A stretch of 64,000 bases of DNA, taken from positions 20,570,691 to 20,634,690 of the forward strand of contig JABAKD010000023.1 in NCBI GenBank assembly GCA_012845835.1, given 5' to 3'. The notes under the pieces were generated by a model. It saw only the letters and a program-made list of their open reading frames with translations, was not told where the DNA came from and ran no database searches. Shown here one piece after another: positions 55,050 to 64,000 of this stretch (its first letter is position 1; each line of letters begins with the position of its first letter). The position numbers and the translations under genes were made by a program. The DNA is from Undaria pinnatifida. Taxonomy: Eukaryota > Sar > Phaeophyceae > Laminariales > Alariaceae.

Positions 55050-55380
55050 AATACCTGGTACAAACAACTACGATCTAACTGCCAAACTACTACTGCTGTA
55101 TCTGTCTTTTTGGTCAAAAGGGAAATTTAGTTTTTTTATACGTACGGCCCTGCACTTGACATTTCGGAGCGGGAAAATTGCAAAAAGGTGATCATTGCGT
55201 AGGCCACCACGACACGAAGCGAGCACGACCGACGCGGACCCCGGCAGGGTCGGGAGAGTCGAGCAAGCTGAGGAACTTCCAGGAAACAGCGCGCCGAGAG
55301 GTGGACCTCAGCTCGAGTTATCTCGAAAGCAACTCAAAACCTGGTCTAACTCGAAGCCTTCCGCCGCTCTCTTGCCAGGG
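55020..55380 (-). repeat. SINE-like repeat, copy 2
   Basis: 55214-55325 matches 8600-8716 of copy 1. On the minus strand it is followed by TTTGGCAGTTAGATCG (A-box-like), a TACCTGGTA motif where the anticodon arm would be, and the B box GCGAGTTCGAGC at about 55030-55041. The tRNA-like part is a different tRNA type from that in copy 1. Confidence 0.5.
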
Positions 55381-56204
55381 CCAACATATTTATACATGTA
55401 TTTATACCTGGTATGTATGTAGACGCTTGCCTTCTCCGGGGCTGACAATGTCGCGGTGACGAGCTCCCAATACCTGATGTCTGACAGAAGTGTTCCTGGC
55501 CGACTGAGCCGATACTTGGTTATTCGTTGTATTTGGCAAGGAATTGCTAGTGGTTAGACTAAAACAAGCCTGATGGGGGTGCGAATGACATGGACCCCAA
55601 GCCTTTCTGTCAAGGCTGTGGTATCCTTGGGATCTCCTTTCCGATACCCGGAGGGGGGCTCGCTTGGCCCGATATCTCCTACCCGCAGGATCTTTGGTAT
55701 TTGAGTGATGCGGCATCCACCCGTATACATGCTTCTTCCACGGTCCAGGATGAAAACATGCTGCCATGTCTTTCACATCGCCCCCCTCTTGGTTCGCCCC
55801 AAGCCCATCTTAGCTAGGCATGGTCTTATGGCAGCCATCTGGATGATGATTGACTAACGAAACAGCGCGTCGGTTTATCGAACGAGGGCACAACAGCTGT
55901 TATCATGTATGCACCCACTCCTTATGTTGGGTAAACACCATGCCGGCGAAGATGCGTACATGTTTGAGCTTGCATGCTGAGAGCGTATGCTGTCTTCTCC
56001 GATGTAAAACTACCTCTTTTTATTTGTTTGCTGAAAGTGCTCGTTTGGTTCATCTTTGGCCTCTCAGGACGTCCCACTTGGACACCTCCTCCTTTCGTTA
56101 CCTGCGGAACGGTCCAGCTTTTCTTTGGTTTCTTCCTTCTCGTTTTTTTTTGTAGTTGCATGAAGCTTCATCATACCAAGTCCCAACTTTGTGTCATCAT
56201 CACA
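55381..56204. other. no gene recognised
   Basis: Minus frame 55402-55776 (124 codons) is open but has no family features. The rest is short frames. Confidence 0.35.
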
Positions 56205-56505
56205 GCTCAGCTCCGCTCAGCAGCGCAGCGCCGTGCGGTGCCGCGCGGCGCCGTGCTCTGCCGTTCTCTGCCGTGCGGCGCTGTACTGTGCAGCGCTGTG
56301 CCATGCTGTGCCGTGCTGCGTGTTTTGCTGTACTTCTCTTTCGTACCAGGTACATGCCATGTACTATGTTGTTGAACCACAATAAAAATGCACTCACAGC
56401 TCAGCTCAGCCCAGGTATAGCTCAGCAGCGCAGCTCATCGCCGTGCGGTGCCGCGCGGCGCCGTCCCTTGCCCTGCGGTGCTATGCCGTGCTGTGGTGAG
56501 CTTTC
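56205..56505 (+). repeat. duplicated GC-rich GCCGTGC repeats
   Basis: 56205-56330 and 56397-56500 both contain CAGCTCAGCTC, CAGCAGCGCAGC, GCCGTGCGGTGCCGCGCGGC and multiple TGCCGTGC units, with an AT-richer spacer between. Confidence 0.7.
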
Positions 56506-56529
56506 TTTCGAACATGCAGCAGTACCAGG

Positions 56530-56797
56530 TGTAAGGTTGTTGGTGGGGACACAGAGTGCCCCCTGCAGGTCGGCCAATTGAGCAGGTCCTCGGAGAGTAC
56601 TCACTTTCTTTGCCTTCGTAGAGACGTAGCTTCTTTCGATTCGACCAGAGCCCCGGATGGCTTCTGAGATCGGAGGCACGTGCCTCCGATCTATTTCCTA
56701 ACTTTCCCGAATATAAAACGCCAACCTTATCATACGAAACCCATCCAATGATCTCAAATTCGGATAATTTCAGGCCTTTCGAGGCGGTATCTTATCA
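56530..56797 (+). repeat. 5' LTR of element B
   Basis: 268 bp, TG...CA. It includes GGAGGCACGTGCCTCC, a perfect palindrome centred near 56683. Confidence 0.75.
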
Positions 56798-57005
56798 CTA
56801 TTCCCCTCTGATGAGTCGCATATGCAGAAATATGGGAGATTCGGGGAAACACCGGGTCTACGAACTAGACCACGAGTCGAAGATGCGGCTCTTCAAAACC
56901 CACTCCCACACCTCTAACGGTCTGGCTATGGAGCCAGGAACACGCGAAGAAAAGCAGTTGAAAGAAACGCAAACCCTATAATAAGGCAAAAGTCACCCAT
57001 CAAAA

Positions 57006-57106
57006 ACCTGCCGCGTGCCGCCGGTGTGGCGGGGGGGGGCAGAAAAGGCTCTAGAACCTGCCGCATACCGCCGGTGTGGCGGGGGGGGGCAGGAAAGGCT
57101 CTACGG
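57006..57106 (+). repeat. 51-bp tandem duplication inside element B
   Basis: Two units, each ACCTGCCGC.T.CCGCCGGTG then TGGCGGGGGGGGGCAG and AAAGGCTCTA. Confidence 0.85.
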
Positions 57107-57211
57107 CAAACCAACCACAGAAAAGGTACTATGGCGAGGCGGGCCCTCGTCGATATGGAGAGGAACACAGGCGCTAACACAAGGGAGAAGCCATGCGACG
57201 ACGACGCCATT

Positions 57212-57469
57212 TGTAAGGTTATTGGTGGGGACACAGTGTGCCTCCTGCAGGTCTGCCAATTGAGCAGGTCCTCGGAGAGTACTCACTTTATTTGCCTTCG
57301 TAGAGACGTAGCTTTGTTCGATTCCACCAGAGCCCCCGATGGCTTCTGAGGTGCCTTCGATCTATTTCCTAACTTTCCCGAATATAAAACGCCAACCTTA
57401 TCATACGAAACCCATCCAAAGGATCTCAAATTCGGATAATTACAGGCCTTTCGAGGCCGTATCTTAACA
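57212..57469 (+). repeat. 3' LTR of element B
   Basis: 258 bp, ends TCTTAACA followed at once by CAGG. Confidence 0.75.
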
Positions 57470-57688
57470 CAGGTATCACGCGATACCAGGTACCGACTGG
57501 TATATACGTGTGTACCCGTCTTTTCGCGTTCTTCATTTGACTGCCGTCTCTTGGTCTTCTTTTTTTTTTCGGAAATTACACCTGCATTGGCGATCAGAAC
57601 GTGAAATCAACAAGCGCACAACGCAACACAGGGCAACCAGCTCTGCGCAAGTAGCTCTTAGCATTCTCAAATCGCTAGGTGCACCAGA

Positions 57689-58021
57689 TCATGGGCCTCT
57701 TTTTTCGGCCGCCTTCACATTTAGTTGTATTCTCCCTTCCGCGAGCGTAGCGGGCGGCTTCCGCGGAGCGGAGCCCTTGCATAACACATCGATATGATAC
57801 ATCCTCGGGGTTGTTGCGTCTCTTTGTCCAAGTTTGATGTCCACTTGTTTTTCGTACTCTTCTGCCACGCGTTCGAAAGTCACTTGTTTTTCTCGCATCT
57901 GCTTGCATGTCCGACACAATGTTTCATGTCCGATATTGGCACAATGCAACGCCCGGAGCAGTACAAATCTCAAGGCGTCGCTGTTGCCAGAGAAAATCTC
58001 GCAACACACGCGTGTATGCAC
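57689..58021 (-). CDS. hypothetical exon or ORF
   Basis: 110-codon frame with protein-like composition: SGNSDALRFVLLRALHCANIG, then ETLCRTCKQMREK and FERVAEEYEKQVDIKLGQRD, a possible C-x-x-C and an amphipathic helix. The last part (57689-57790) overlaps GC-rich DNA and is less convincing. No family recognised; it may be one exon of a larger gene. Confidence 0.28.
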   Translation of the reverse strand: MHTRVCCEIFSGNSDALRFVLLRALHCANIGHETLCRTCKQMREKQVTFERVAEEYEKQVDIKLGQRDATTPRMYHIDVLCKGSAPRKPPATLAEGRIQLNVKAAEKRGP

Positions 58022-58663
58022 GCGAACAATCTATCACGTTGCTGCTGTTGCATAATATGGTACCAGCTACCATACACGAAGAATACGATCATCCTTTTCT
58101 TTCTTTAACCCCCCCTATATATTTGCTTTTGTCACCAAGTATGTGTCGAGCCGCTGCTGTTTTTGTATCATGGCCCCCCTTGCGCATCAGGACCTTCATC
58201 AGGTGTCTGGAACACCGCTGTGAATTTGCTCATGTACGTACAACCCAGGACCTGTCGCGCTGCTGCGGTTGTTGTATCGCATGACATCACGCACACTTGC
58301 GCGTAGTAGGAATTCAATCAGCGGGGTTTATTTATTGTTTGTGTTTTCTTCTGTTTGATTCCCCTTGTGTCGTTGTGTTTTTGTCGGTTATCGATCGCGC
58401 TGTCACGCTGTTGCTATCTTTGTATCACGTCCCCCTTTACCGGTCATGAGCTTCGTTCGTTGTTGTCTATCACGCTGCTGTCGTTGTTCGCGTACGTACA
58501 AGTCAGCGTATGACACGCTACTTCTGTTGATGTAGTATCTCTTTCTATTTTGTATCTACAGGTACGGGTGGGTATGATCATACTAGGAGGTATTTATTTG
58601 GCTGTCCGAGAAGGAGAATGTGCAGCATGAGCTTCAACGCCGAGTTCGGAAGAATTTCTGGAT
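58022..58663. other. no gene recognised
   Basis: Repeated short phrases (CGCTGCTG.(T/C)GTTG with TATC) but no gene. Confidence 0.4.
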
Positions 58664-59121
58664 TAACATTTCGTCGTCGCTTTAACTCGTATATAGTTTG
58701 GGATTAATGAGGCCTCCTGCTGCGATCAGCCGGAGACTCCCACCCAGGGCTACTGCCCCCGCGTTGATTCAATCGCCGTCAACGCGGCACCTCGTCGCAG
58801 AGAGTAGTTGCTGCGGTAAAATAAACACTACAAACAAAACAGAAACCGATGTCGTTGTCCGCGTCGCTCGCGCGCAACGATGGGTGGGCGAGATGGTCTG
58901 TTTTCCCTAGTCATTACCTACTTCCTCGTGCTGCTGTCCGTCGCTAGAGGAGCAAGTGTCCTTCCGTGCCTTTCCACTTGTCCTCGCTGTACCTCCTGCA
59001 GGCTTTCTCCCAATCCGGGGATGCCCTTCATGCGTCCCCAAATTTGGTTCTGTTAATTACTGCAGTAACATTTCGTCGTCGCTTTAACTCGTATATAGTT
59101 TGGGATTAATGAGGCCTCTCT
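58664..59121 (+). repeat. split direct repeats at 3' end of element 2
   Basis: About 56-bp repeats at 58664-58719 and 59066-59121 (AACATTTCGTCGTCGCTTTA, CTCGTATATAGTTTGGGATT and AATGAGGCCTC), 402 bp apart and nearly identical. Confidence 0.75.
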
Positions 59122-59284
59122 GCTGCGGCATGAGATCACACCCATCCTTGCTGTTTATCCCTTTGTCCCAGTGCCGTCTTATATCCGCGTATTATTACCT
59201 TGCCCGCGGGTCTCCTTTTTTTGTCCTTATTCTACCCAAACTTTTACCTTGGCCTCTAGTGGGTTCGCCTCTAGCGGTTCGGCT

Positions 59285-60698
59285 TCAGCTAACCCTCCGG
59301 AATGCTGTATGCGAGCGTGTAAACTGATCGGACAACGGTAGGGCGTCTGCCTCTATGAACGCCGTTTCGCGAGAACACTTCGCACCTACCGCCGCCGCGG
59401 ACGCTGTTGCACCTACGTATCTGCGTGCGACGGAGGCGGACTTCCACCCCACGTACTCCATAAGAACGTCCATGGCCGTACCGTCCATGTGGTGACTCGC
59501 CACCCCTCCCACTCGAAAGGAGTGCATCGTGTACCGCTTATCCGCCATGCCTGCCGCCCGCAAATGCGTCTGGAGGCCGGTGGCCATCTGCACTGCTGTC
59601 AGAACCCCGTCCCCCTTTCCCCCGCCCTCTAGAACGCTCGGGAACAGGAATCCTGACCCCTCGGCGAGTGACCACTGCATGGATTCCGCTGCCTATTGGT
59701 ACTCCACCATGGCTGCGACCGCGCAGATTTCGCGGCAATCTAGGTTCTTCTTTACCACGACTGCTTCGGAGGAATTCCGCAACGTACTTTCTGAACAAGA
59801 AGTTGAAGATGAATCCCTCGCCTCCCGACATCTGCAATACTTGTGACGCTACCGTTACCGACAGCTCGAAACCGCGCTTCATCGTGTGGAAGGCGACGCA
59901 GAATATCGCCACATCCCGGACCATTGCGAAGCGTTCTGCTGCGGTGGGAAGCGTTTGTGCGCGTCGGCGCATGTCGCGCACCAGCTCACGTAGCTGCACT
60001 GCCACCGATGGGGGTGCCTGTTTCACCCCCACCCCTACTCGCCGCTGTTCCTCCTGCATAAATGAAAGGTACCCACGCACTAAAGGGCTCGCTACCGGGT
60101 TGCCCCGTTCGACACAGTCCCAGTCGTCCAACTTTCCGAGCTGGTCCATCATGGCACATTTCAGCTTGGATGCGTGCCCTTTGTCTAGGGAAGCGGCGCC
60201 GTACCTCTTCTTGCAGTGCCCGCCAGGCCGGCACTCTAAGTCGACGTCCGACCCCACCCTTGGGCAACTAGCGACGTGTACCCACTTTGTACCGTTACCG
60301 TGCGAGTCTAGCCAGCATAACCATTCGAATACGTCTACGTCGGTCGCGGTCTGCCAGCCCCTTACGTTGTTCGTTCTCACCCGCACGAACCCGTCGAAGT
60401 TATCGGCGACTCGACTCTTACGCTGTTGGCTGGCCGTGCCCGCTAACGCCGCTCGTACTTCGCGGATGCGCTCGTTGAGCTTGCCGTTGTTGATGACTGC
60501 AGGTGCCCCGGTAGTCCGCGGTACCGGGGGGCCGCGGCACGCGGGTGCCCTACAGAATTGGCAGAACATGTATGTGCCGAAGTTGACTCCCTGACACATC
60601 CCGCACAGCACTCGGGGTATCCAGTCCGCCGCACGGGTAGCTCCGTACGGGAGCGCGTCCAGCGATCCGTCTGGGTACCGCTGTGAGCGCACGGGCAA
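59285..60698 (-). pseudogene. DIRS tyrosine recombinase of element 2, one frameshift and one stop
   Basis: Starts MPVRSQRYPDGSLDALPYGA, followed by a C-x2-C..C-x2-C zinc ribbon (CGMC, CQFC; residues about 32-51), the N-terminal DNA-binding helical domain (RVADNFDGFVRV, EWLCWLDSHGNGTKW) and catalytic domain with MKRGFELSV (Arg I). After GFIFNFLF an extra base in GGAATTCC (near 59775) shifts the frame; the true frame continues EAVVVKKNLDCREICAVAAM, has a TAG at 59693-59695 in place of a Gln codon, then YTMHSFRVGG (H-x-x-R) and GWKSASVARRYVG (Tyr nucleophile). It directly follows the pol ORF on the same strand. Confidence 0.82.
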
Positions 60699-60736
60699 GC
60701 GAGTGTCTTCCGGGCACTAGTCGATGTCAGTGAATG

Positions 60737-62970
60737 TTATGTATTCCGAAAGTCTACTTCTACCGCGCGCATACCGTATCTTATGAACACGTGGTCCCGC
60801 ACCCCGTCCTGGTGGTGTGGAAACCCAATTCTTCCTATCTTGGGTATTGCGAGGAAGCGCACGGTCGCGCGGTGGACCCTCGGGAACCAATGTTCCCTGA
60901 CGTCGGGAATTACGATGACGGCGCGTGCTCTGCACTCGGCCATGTGCTGCACGATATGCCCGACCATGACCGGCGGCGGGAAGCAGTAGCCGAAAGCAGC
61001 TTCCTGACCGCCCGGGTTAACGGCCACGTTGTGGCGGAACACGTCGACCCCCGCGGAACCCTCGCACTGGTACCGCGAGAAGAACGGTAGTCGCCGCTGC
61101 TCGCCAGTGCTCCCGGTCTGCCCTTGTTGGGCATTCTCGGAGGACGCCATGAGGTCGACTGTAAACTCCCCGAAAAACGCCCGAAGCTGCCGGAACGTGG
61201 TTGGTCGCAGTGGGATGATCTCGTCGCGCCCCGGTCTGGTGATGGCGTCGGCCGATGTGTTATCGGCAGTCGGCACCCATCGCAGCGACAGCCAGAAACC
61301 CTCTGCCACTTGCAGCTCGAAGAGCTTTACCAGCATCGCGTGGGTAGTGGGGTTACGCGACCGCCCTTTCTTGAACGCGTCTACCACAGAGCGGTTGTCT
61401 ACGTCCATCACGAGTTGCGCCCTGCGTAGCTCCCCCGGATGCCTCCGACAGCACTCCGCGAGTACCTCGAGCAGCGCGAACATCTCTTTGCCGTTGATGT
61501 GGCGGGGCAACCATTCGTGCGGGAAACCGCCGCCCGCTGAGAATTCCCCCCATGGCATCGATACCACGCCGCCCCATTGGTTCGACGACGCATCGGATGC
61601 GGCGACGGTGGTGGTTGACGCATAGTGCCGCGATTTGTACCACGGCCCTTCCTGTGACGTAGACGACAGGCCGAGCCATGTCGTGAGCTCGGCGGGCAGG
61701 TCGGGCTTGGTGGCAAGCTGTATCTCCCGGCCCTTCGCTCTCGCGATCGCCGCGAACATGAATTGTGCAGGGACGCTGGGTGGATGGCGACGGACATGCT
61801 GACGCATTTCCCTGCGATTTTCCCCATCGCCCGGACGGTAACCGTTCCGTTCTCTAGCGCTTCCGCGATCAGGGCGTGCAGCTTCCGAAGCTTGTCTTCG
61901 GGGATTCGAAACGAGGTGGTGCTCGAATCGCATAAGGTACCGAGATACCTCTGTATTCGCGACGGTTTCAGATCGCACTTGGTGTCCGACAGGAAGTATC
62001 CACAGAAAAACGAGACGAGCATGCCTACGTGGAGAGCCTCTGCGGCGGACAGCCACTGTTCCTTGTCGGTGCGCCCGAACGTGGAGACGAAGTTTCCGTA
62101 CCACGCATCGTCGGTGTACGCGAGGACGGGGATGCCCCTCGACCGTAGGTAGGCTGCTTTGGCTTCACTGAGCGCGTGGTAGCACGCCGGACTCTCATTC
62201 CACCCGAACGGCACGATGGTGCATACTAGGTCGATGCCGTCGTACGATGCCCCGAAAAGTGGCCAGCTTTCTGGTTGCAGGCCCAGGTTGTGGAAACCCG
62301 AGCGGTCGTCCAGACTACCCATGTAGATGCCCTTTCCTGCCACTACCGCCACCTTGGCTACCGTATCCATGCTGAAGGCCACGTGGCGACAGGTCTCGTT
62401 AAGTGATCGAGCGTCGATGACGAGCCGCGGCTTCGAGGGCTCGACGGACAGCGATGGGCCCCGTACGTCTGCCCACTTGACCAGGCAACCTCTTCTCACC
62501 AGAGCTGTCACCTCTGATCGCACGAACTCGGCGTGTTCCTTCGGTATGCGGTTCGGGTACGAGGCGCCCGGGAACGCGTCTGGTCTGTACGGAGCCTCCC
62601 GCGACGTGCCTCGGTACGGTTCTGTCAGGGACTCGAACACGCTGACGCCGTGTTTGAGGTACGGAAGCAGTTTTACTCGCTGAGGGTGATTTTGCAGCAC
62701 GACCTTGTCCCAGAAGTCGCAGCTGTAGTTGAGGCGGCTCGGCACAAATCCCGCCCCGTGTACGCCCGCATCGTGCGTGGGTGCTTCCCACGGGCGCCGG
62801 CGTACGCCGCCGGCTAACGGATCTCGCAGTACGTCTGCCACAGTCGGCACATTCGCTACATTCGGCTTAATTCTCGTTCCCACCCAGCTTTGCTCCTCTG
62901 CGCTCAGCGTTGGTGGGGGTGGGAACGAAACTCCTACTTCTCGGTGCCTCCGCGTTAGGTTCGCGTGCCA
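60737..62970 (-). pseudogene. DIRS RT / RNase H / Dam-like methylase of element 2, one frameshift
   Basis: The frame is open from about 62970, with no ATG before VGTRIKPNVANVP at 62883. Residues counted from 62883: KPRLVIDAR 151-159, LDDRSGFHN 191-199 (motif A), VPFGWNESPA 224-233 (motif B), YTDD 256-259 (motif C). Near 61775 a 4-nt deletion relative to element 1 shifts the frame; it continues in 62104-60737 with FMFAAIARAKG, RNase H (SDASSNQWGG, NGKEMFALLEVL, MDVDNRSVVDAF, WVPTADNTSADAI) and the methylase-like end (FTVDLMASSENAQ, YCFPPPVMVGHIV, VIVIPDVREHWFP), stopping at 60737. The FPPP motif stands where N6-adenine methylases have N/DPP(Y/W). The C-terminus VDFRNT abuts the recombinase. 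Confidence 0.87.
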
Positions 62971-63227
62971 TACGCCGGCTGAAACCTACCGCGGTTGGTA
63001 CGGCATGAGGTACGAATGTATGTGTTATAGAAAGGATTACAGGCACGTGTTTTTCACACTGTGCGCTACTTAATACATGTGTGGAGTGTTTGAGCGAACG
63101 TAGGTACGGTGCGACTGTGACCAGACTAACCCGCCGAGAGTCTTGGCGGGCGTAAGGGCAATCGGTTGCAACGACACTTCGGTTGACGGTCTATCATCAA
63201 TATACATCTGTTCGTACGGTTTCTACC

Positions 63228-63475
63228 CAACGAGTGCGTGAAACAGACGGCGATTTTATGTGAAGATATCCATGGCTGGTCATATATGTGTCGTGGGTGC
63301 AAATAGAGATGTCCGTAACGGCTTACGTCGGTCGTCTTCCTGCGTGCGTGTTCGTGTATGCGCTTGGCCGTGCGTACCCCTTCATTGAAGGTCCTGCTTG
63401 CTTCTTCTTGTACTTCTCTTCGTGTGTGTGCACATTTATTTGTCCATTTATTTTATTCGTTTCTTTGTTGTATTG
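63228..63475. other. no gene recognised
   Basis: No identifiable domain; no Gag remnant. Confidence 0.4.
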
Positions 63476-63730
63476 ATTTCATTTTATTTTATTGATTGAT
63501 TTATTCATCATTTTGATGTATTTATTTATTTATTTATTTTTTCGTCAAAAAAAAAACAAAAATAGAACAAAAATAAATAAATAGCAAAATAAAATACAAT
63601 AAAATAAAGGGGAAGATAAAAATAGAATAAATGACAGAAACGTACGCGACTTGACCCTACGGGTATGGGAAAAAGCCAAGATAAAAAATAAAATAAAAAT
63701 AGATAAAATAAAATAAAATTACAACGAAAT
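63476..63730. repeat. AT-rich (TTTAT)n / (ATAAA)n inverted low-complexity region
   Basis: T-rich units (TTTATT, ATTTA) to about 63545 are followed by A-rich units (AAATAA, AAAAT) to about 63720, so the two halves are roughly complementary and could fold back. From 63730 to 64000 nothing is identifiable. Confidence 0.7.
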
Positions 63731-64000
63731 AGAAGGGAGGATGAAATAAAAGATATACGCCGGAAGCGAGGAACGTGACGTAATGAGCACTTCTTGTCGG
63801 AAAACGGGAAACGGAATGCATAAATGAGTGTGTACTTCGACGCACACACCCTACTTACGGTACTGTAAAGTAGTACCATATGTATTTGTTGCCTCTGGAG
63901 AAACCGGCGAAACGGTACATTAACGGGAAAGTGCAGTCAGCTCATTGATTTTGTCTTCTCTATGTCCGTGCCGTGTGCACGGCCCCTCTCCTTATCTTCC

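Larger units (their letters stand above)
56530..57469 (+). mobile_element. miniature LTR retrotransposon (TRIM type), element B
   Basis: LTRs of 268 bp (56530-56797) and 258 bp (57212-57469) start TGTAAGGTT and end TCTTA(T/A)CA. They are flanked by target duplication CAGG (56526-56529 and 57470-57473). The 414-bp interior has no coding sense but contains a 51-bp tandem duplication with a G8-9 run (57006-57106). ACGACGCCATT before the 3' LTR and the start TGTAAGG.TTTGGTGGGG link it to element A. A 10-bp block in the 5' LTR (part of an inverted repeat GGAGGCACGTGCCTCC) is absent from the 3' LTR. Confidence 0.78.
58664..63227 (-). mobile_element. DIRS-like retrotransposon, element 2 (defective)
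   Basis: About 4.5 kb, same gene order and strand as element 1 and more complete. Minus strand: pol (about 62970-60737), 38-nt gap, recombinase (60698-59285), then paired direct repeats. The right boundary is where similarity to element 1 ends (63107-63227: TGCGACTGTGACCAGAC, a CCCGCC..GGCGGG hairpin, GCGTAAGGGCAATC). No Gag ORF is seen between pol and this boundary or beyond it to the window end. Confidence 0.8.

Noticed and set aside
54660..55067. Phe-rich minus-strand ORF resembling a multi-pass membrane protein
   Set aside because: A-rich tandem repeat read on the opposite strand; the apparent helices are simple-sequence artefacts.
59668..60594. 308-codon plus-strand open frame
   Set aside because: It is the antisense of the element 2 recombinase and has Ser/Arg/Thr-rich composition without domains.

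Overview
The window looks like nuclear DNA of a eukaryote. Coding pieces are split by GT-AG introns, genes are sparse, and most of the 64 kb is retroelements, short terminal-repeat elements, tRNA-like sequences, dispersed repeats and decayed tandem arrays. There is no rRNA, CRISPR array, operon or bacterial-type gene packing. The mixture (DIRS-type elements with a Dam-like methylase domain, a 5'-truncated LINE with a YADD box, TTAGGG-type repeats) would fit a stramenopile such as a brown alga, but nothing here proves the lineage.

Layout. 1-10 kb: a 5'-truncated LINE reverse transcriptase (1924-3660, minus), several degenerate tandem arrays, tRNA-like sequences and a 334-bp element with 38-bp inverted repeats (6899-7232). 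10.4-16 kb: a 4.2-kb LTR retrotransposon with no pol (10455-14668, target duplication ACAAT) sits exactly at the start codon of a broken casein kinase 1 gene whose two recognisable exons follow. 18-26.4 kb: a decayed tyrosine recombinase (19538-20609, minus), three dispersed repeat families, a 264-bp inverted-repeat element with telomere-like repeats inside (22632-22895), and a complete 373-bp miniature LTR element (25972-26344). 26.4-39.9 kb: mostly gene-free, with degenerate tandem repeats, a nested insertion for which a paralogous empty site is present, and a CAG-rich array. 40-47 kb: DIRS-like element 1 (recombinase, RT/RNase H and methylase-like domains, all broken) with a Gag-like ORF and a 150-bp tandem array beside it. 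48.9-52.3 kb: the best host-type gene, a multi-exon minus-strand gene joining a DUF6729-like region to a WRN-type 3'-5' exonuclease domain; one of its introns is a three-copy 136-bp tandem array that repeats the 3' splice site. 53-58 kb: small hypothetical ORFs, repeats and a second miniature LTR element (56530-57469). 58.7-63.2 kb: DIRS-like element 2, better preserved than element 1 but also frameshifted.

How the parts work together. In each DIRS-like element the RT/RNase H/methylase polyprotein and the tyrosine recombinase lie head to tail on the minus strand with a pair of direct repeats 300-400 bp apart at the 3' end, as expected for retroelements that integrate by recombinase rather than by DDE integrase. 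The LTR element and the two miniature LTR elements lack pol and would have depended on other elements. Almost every transposon gene here has at least one stop or frameshift, so the window reads as an ageing repeat-rich region around one exonuclease gene and the remains of a kinase gene.
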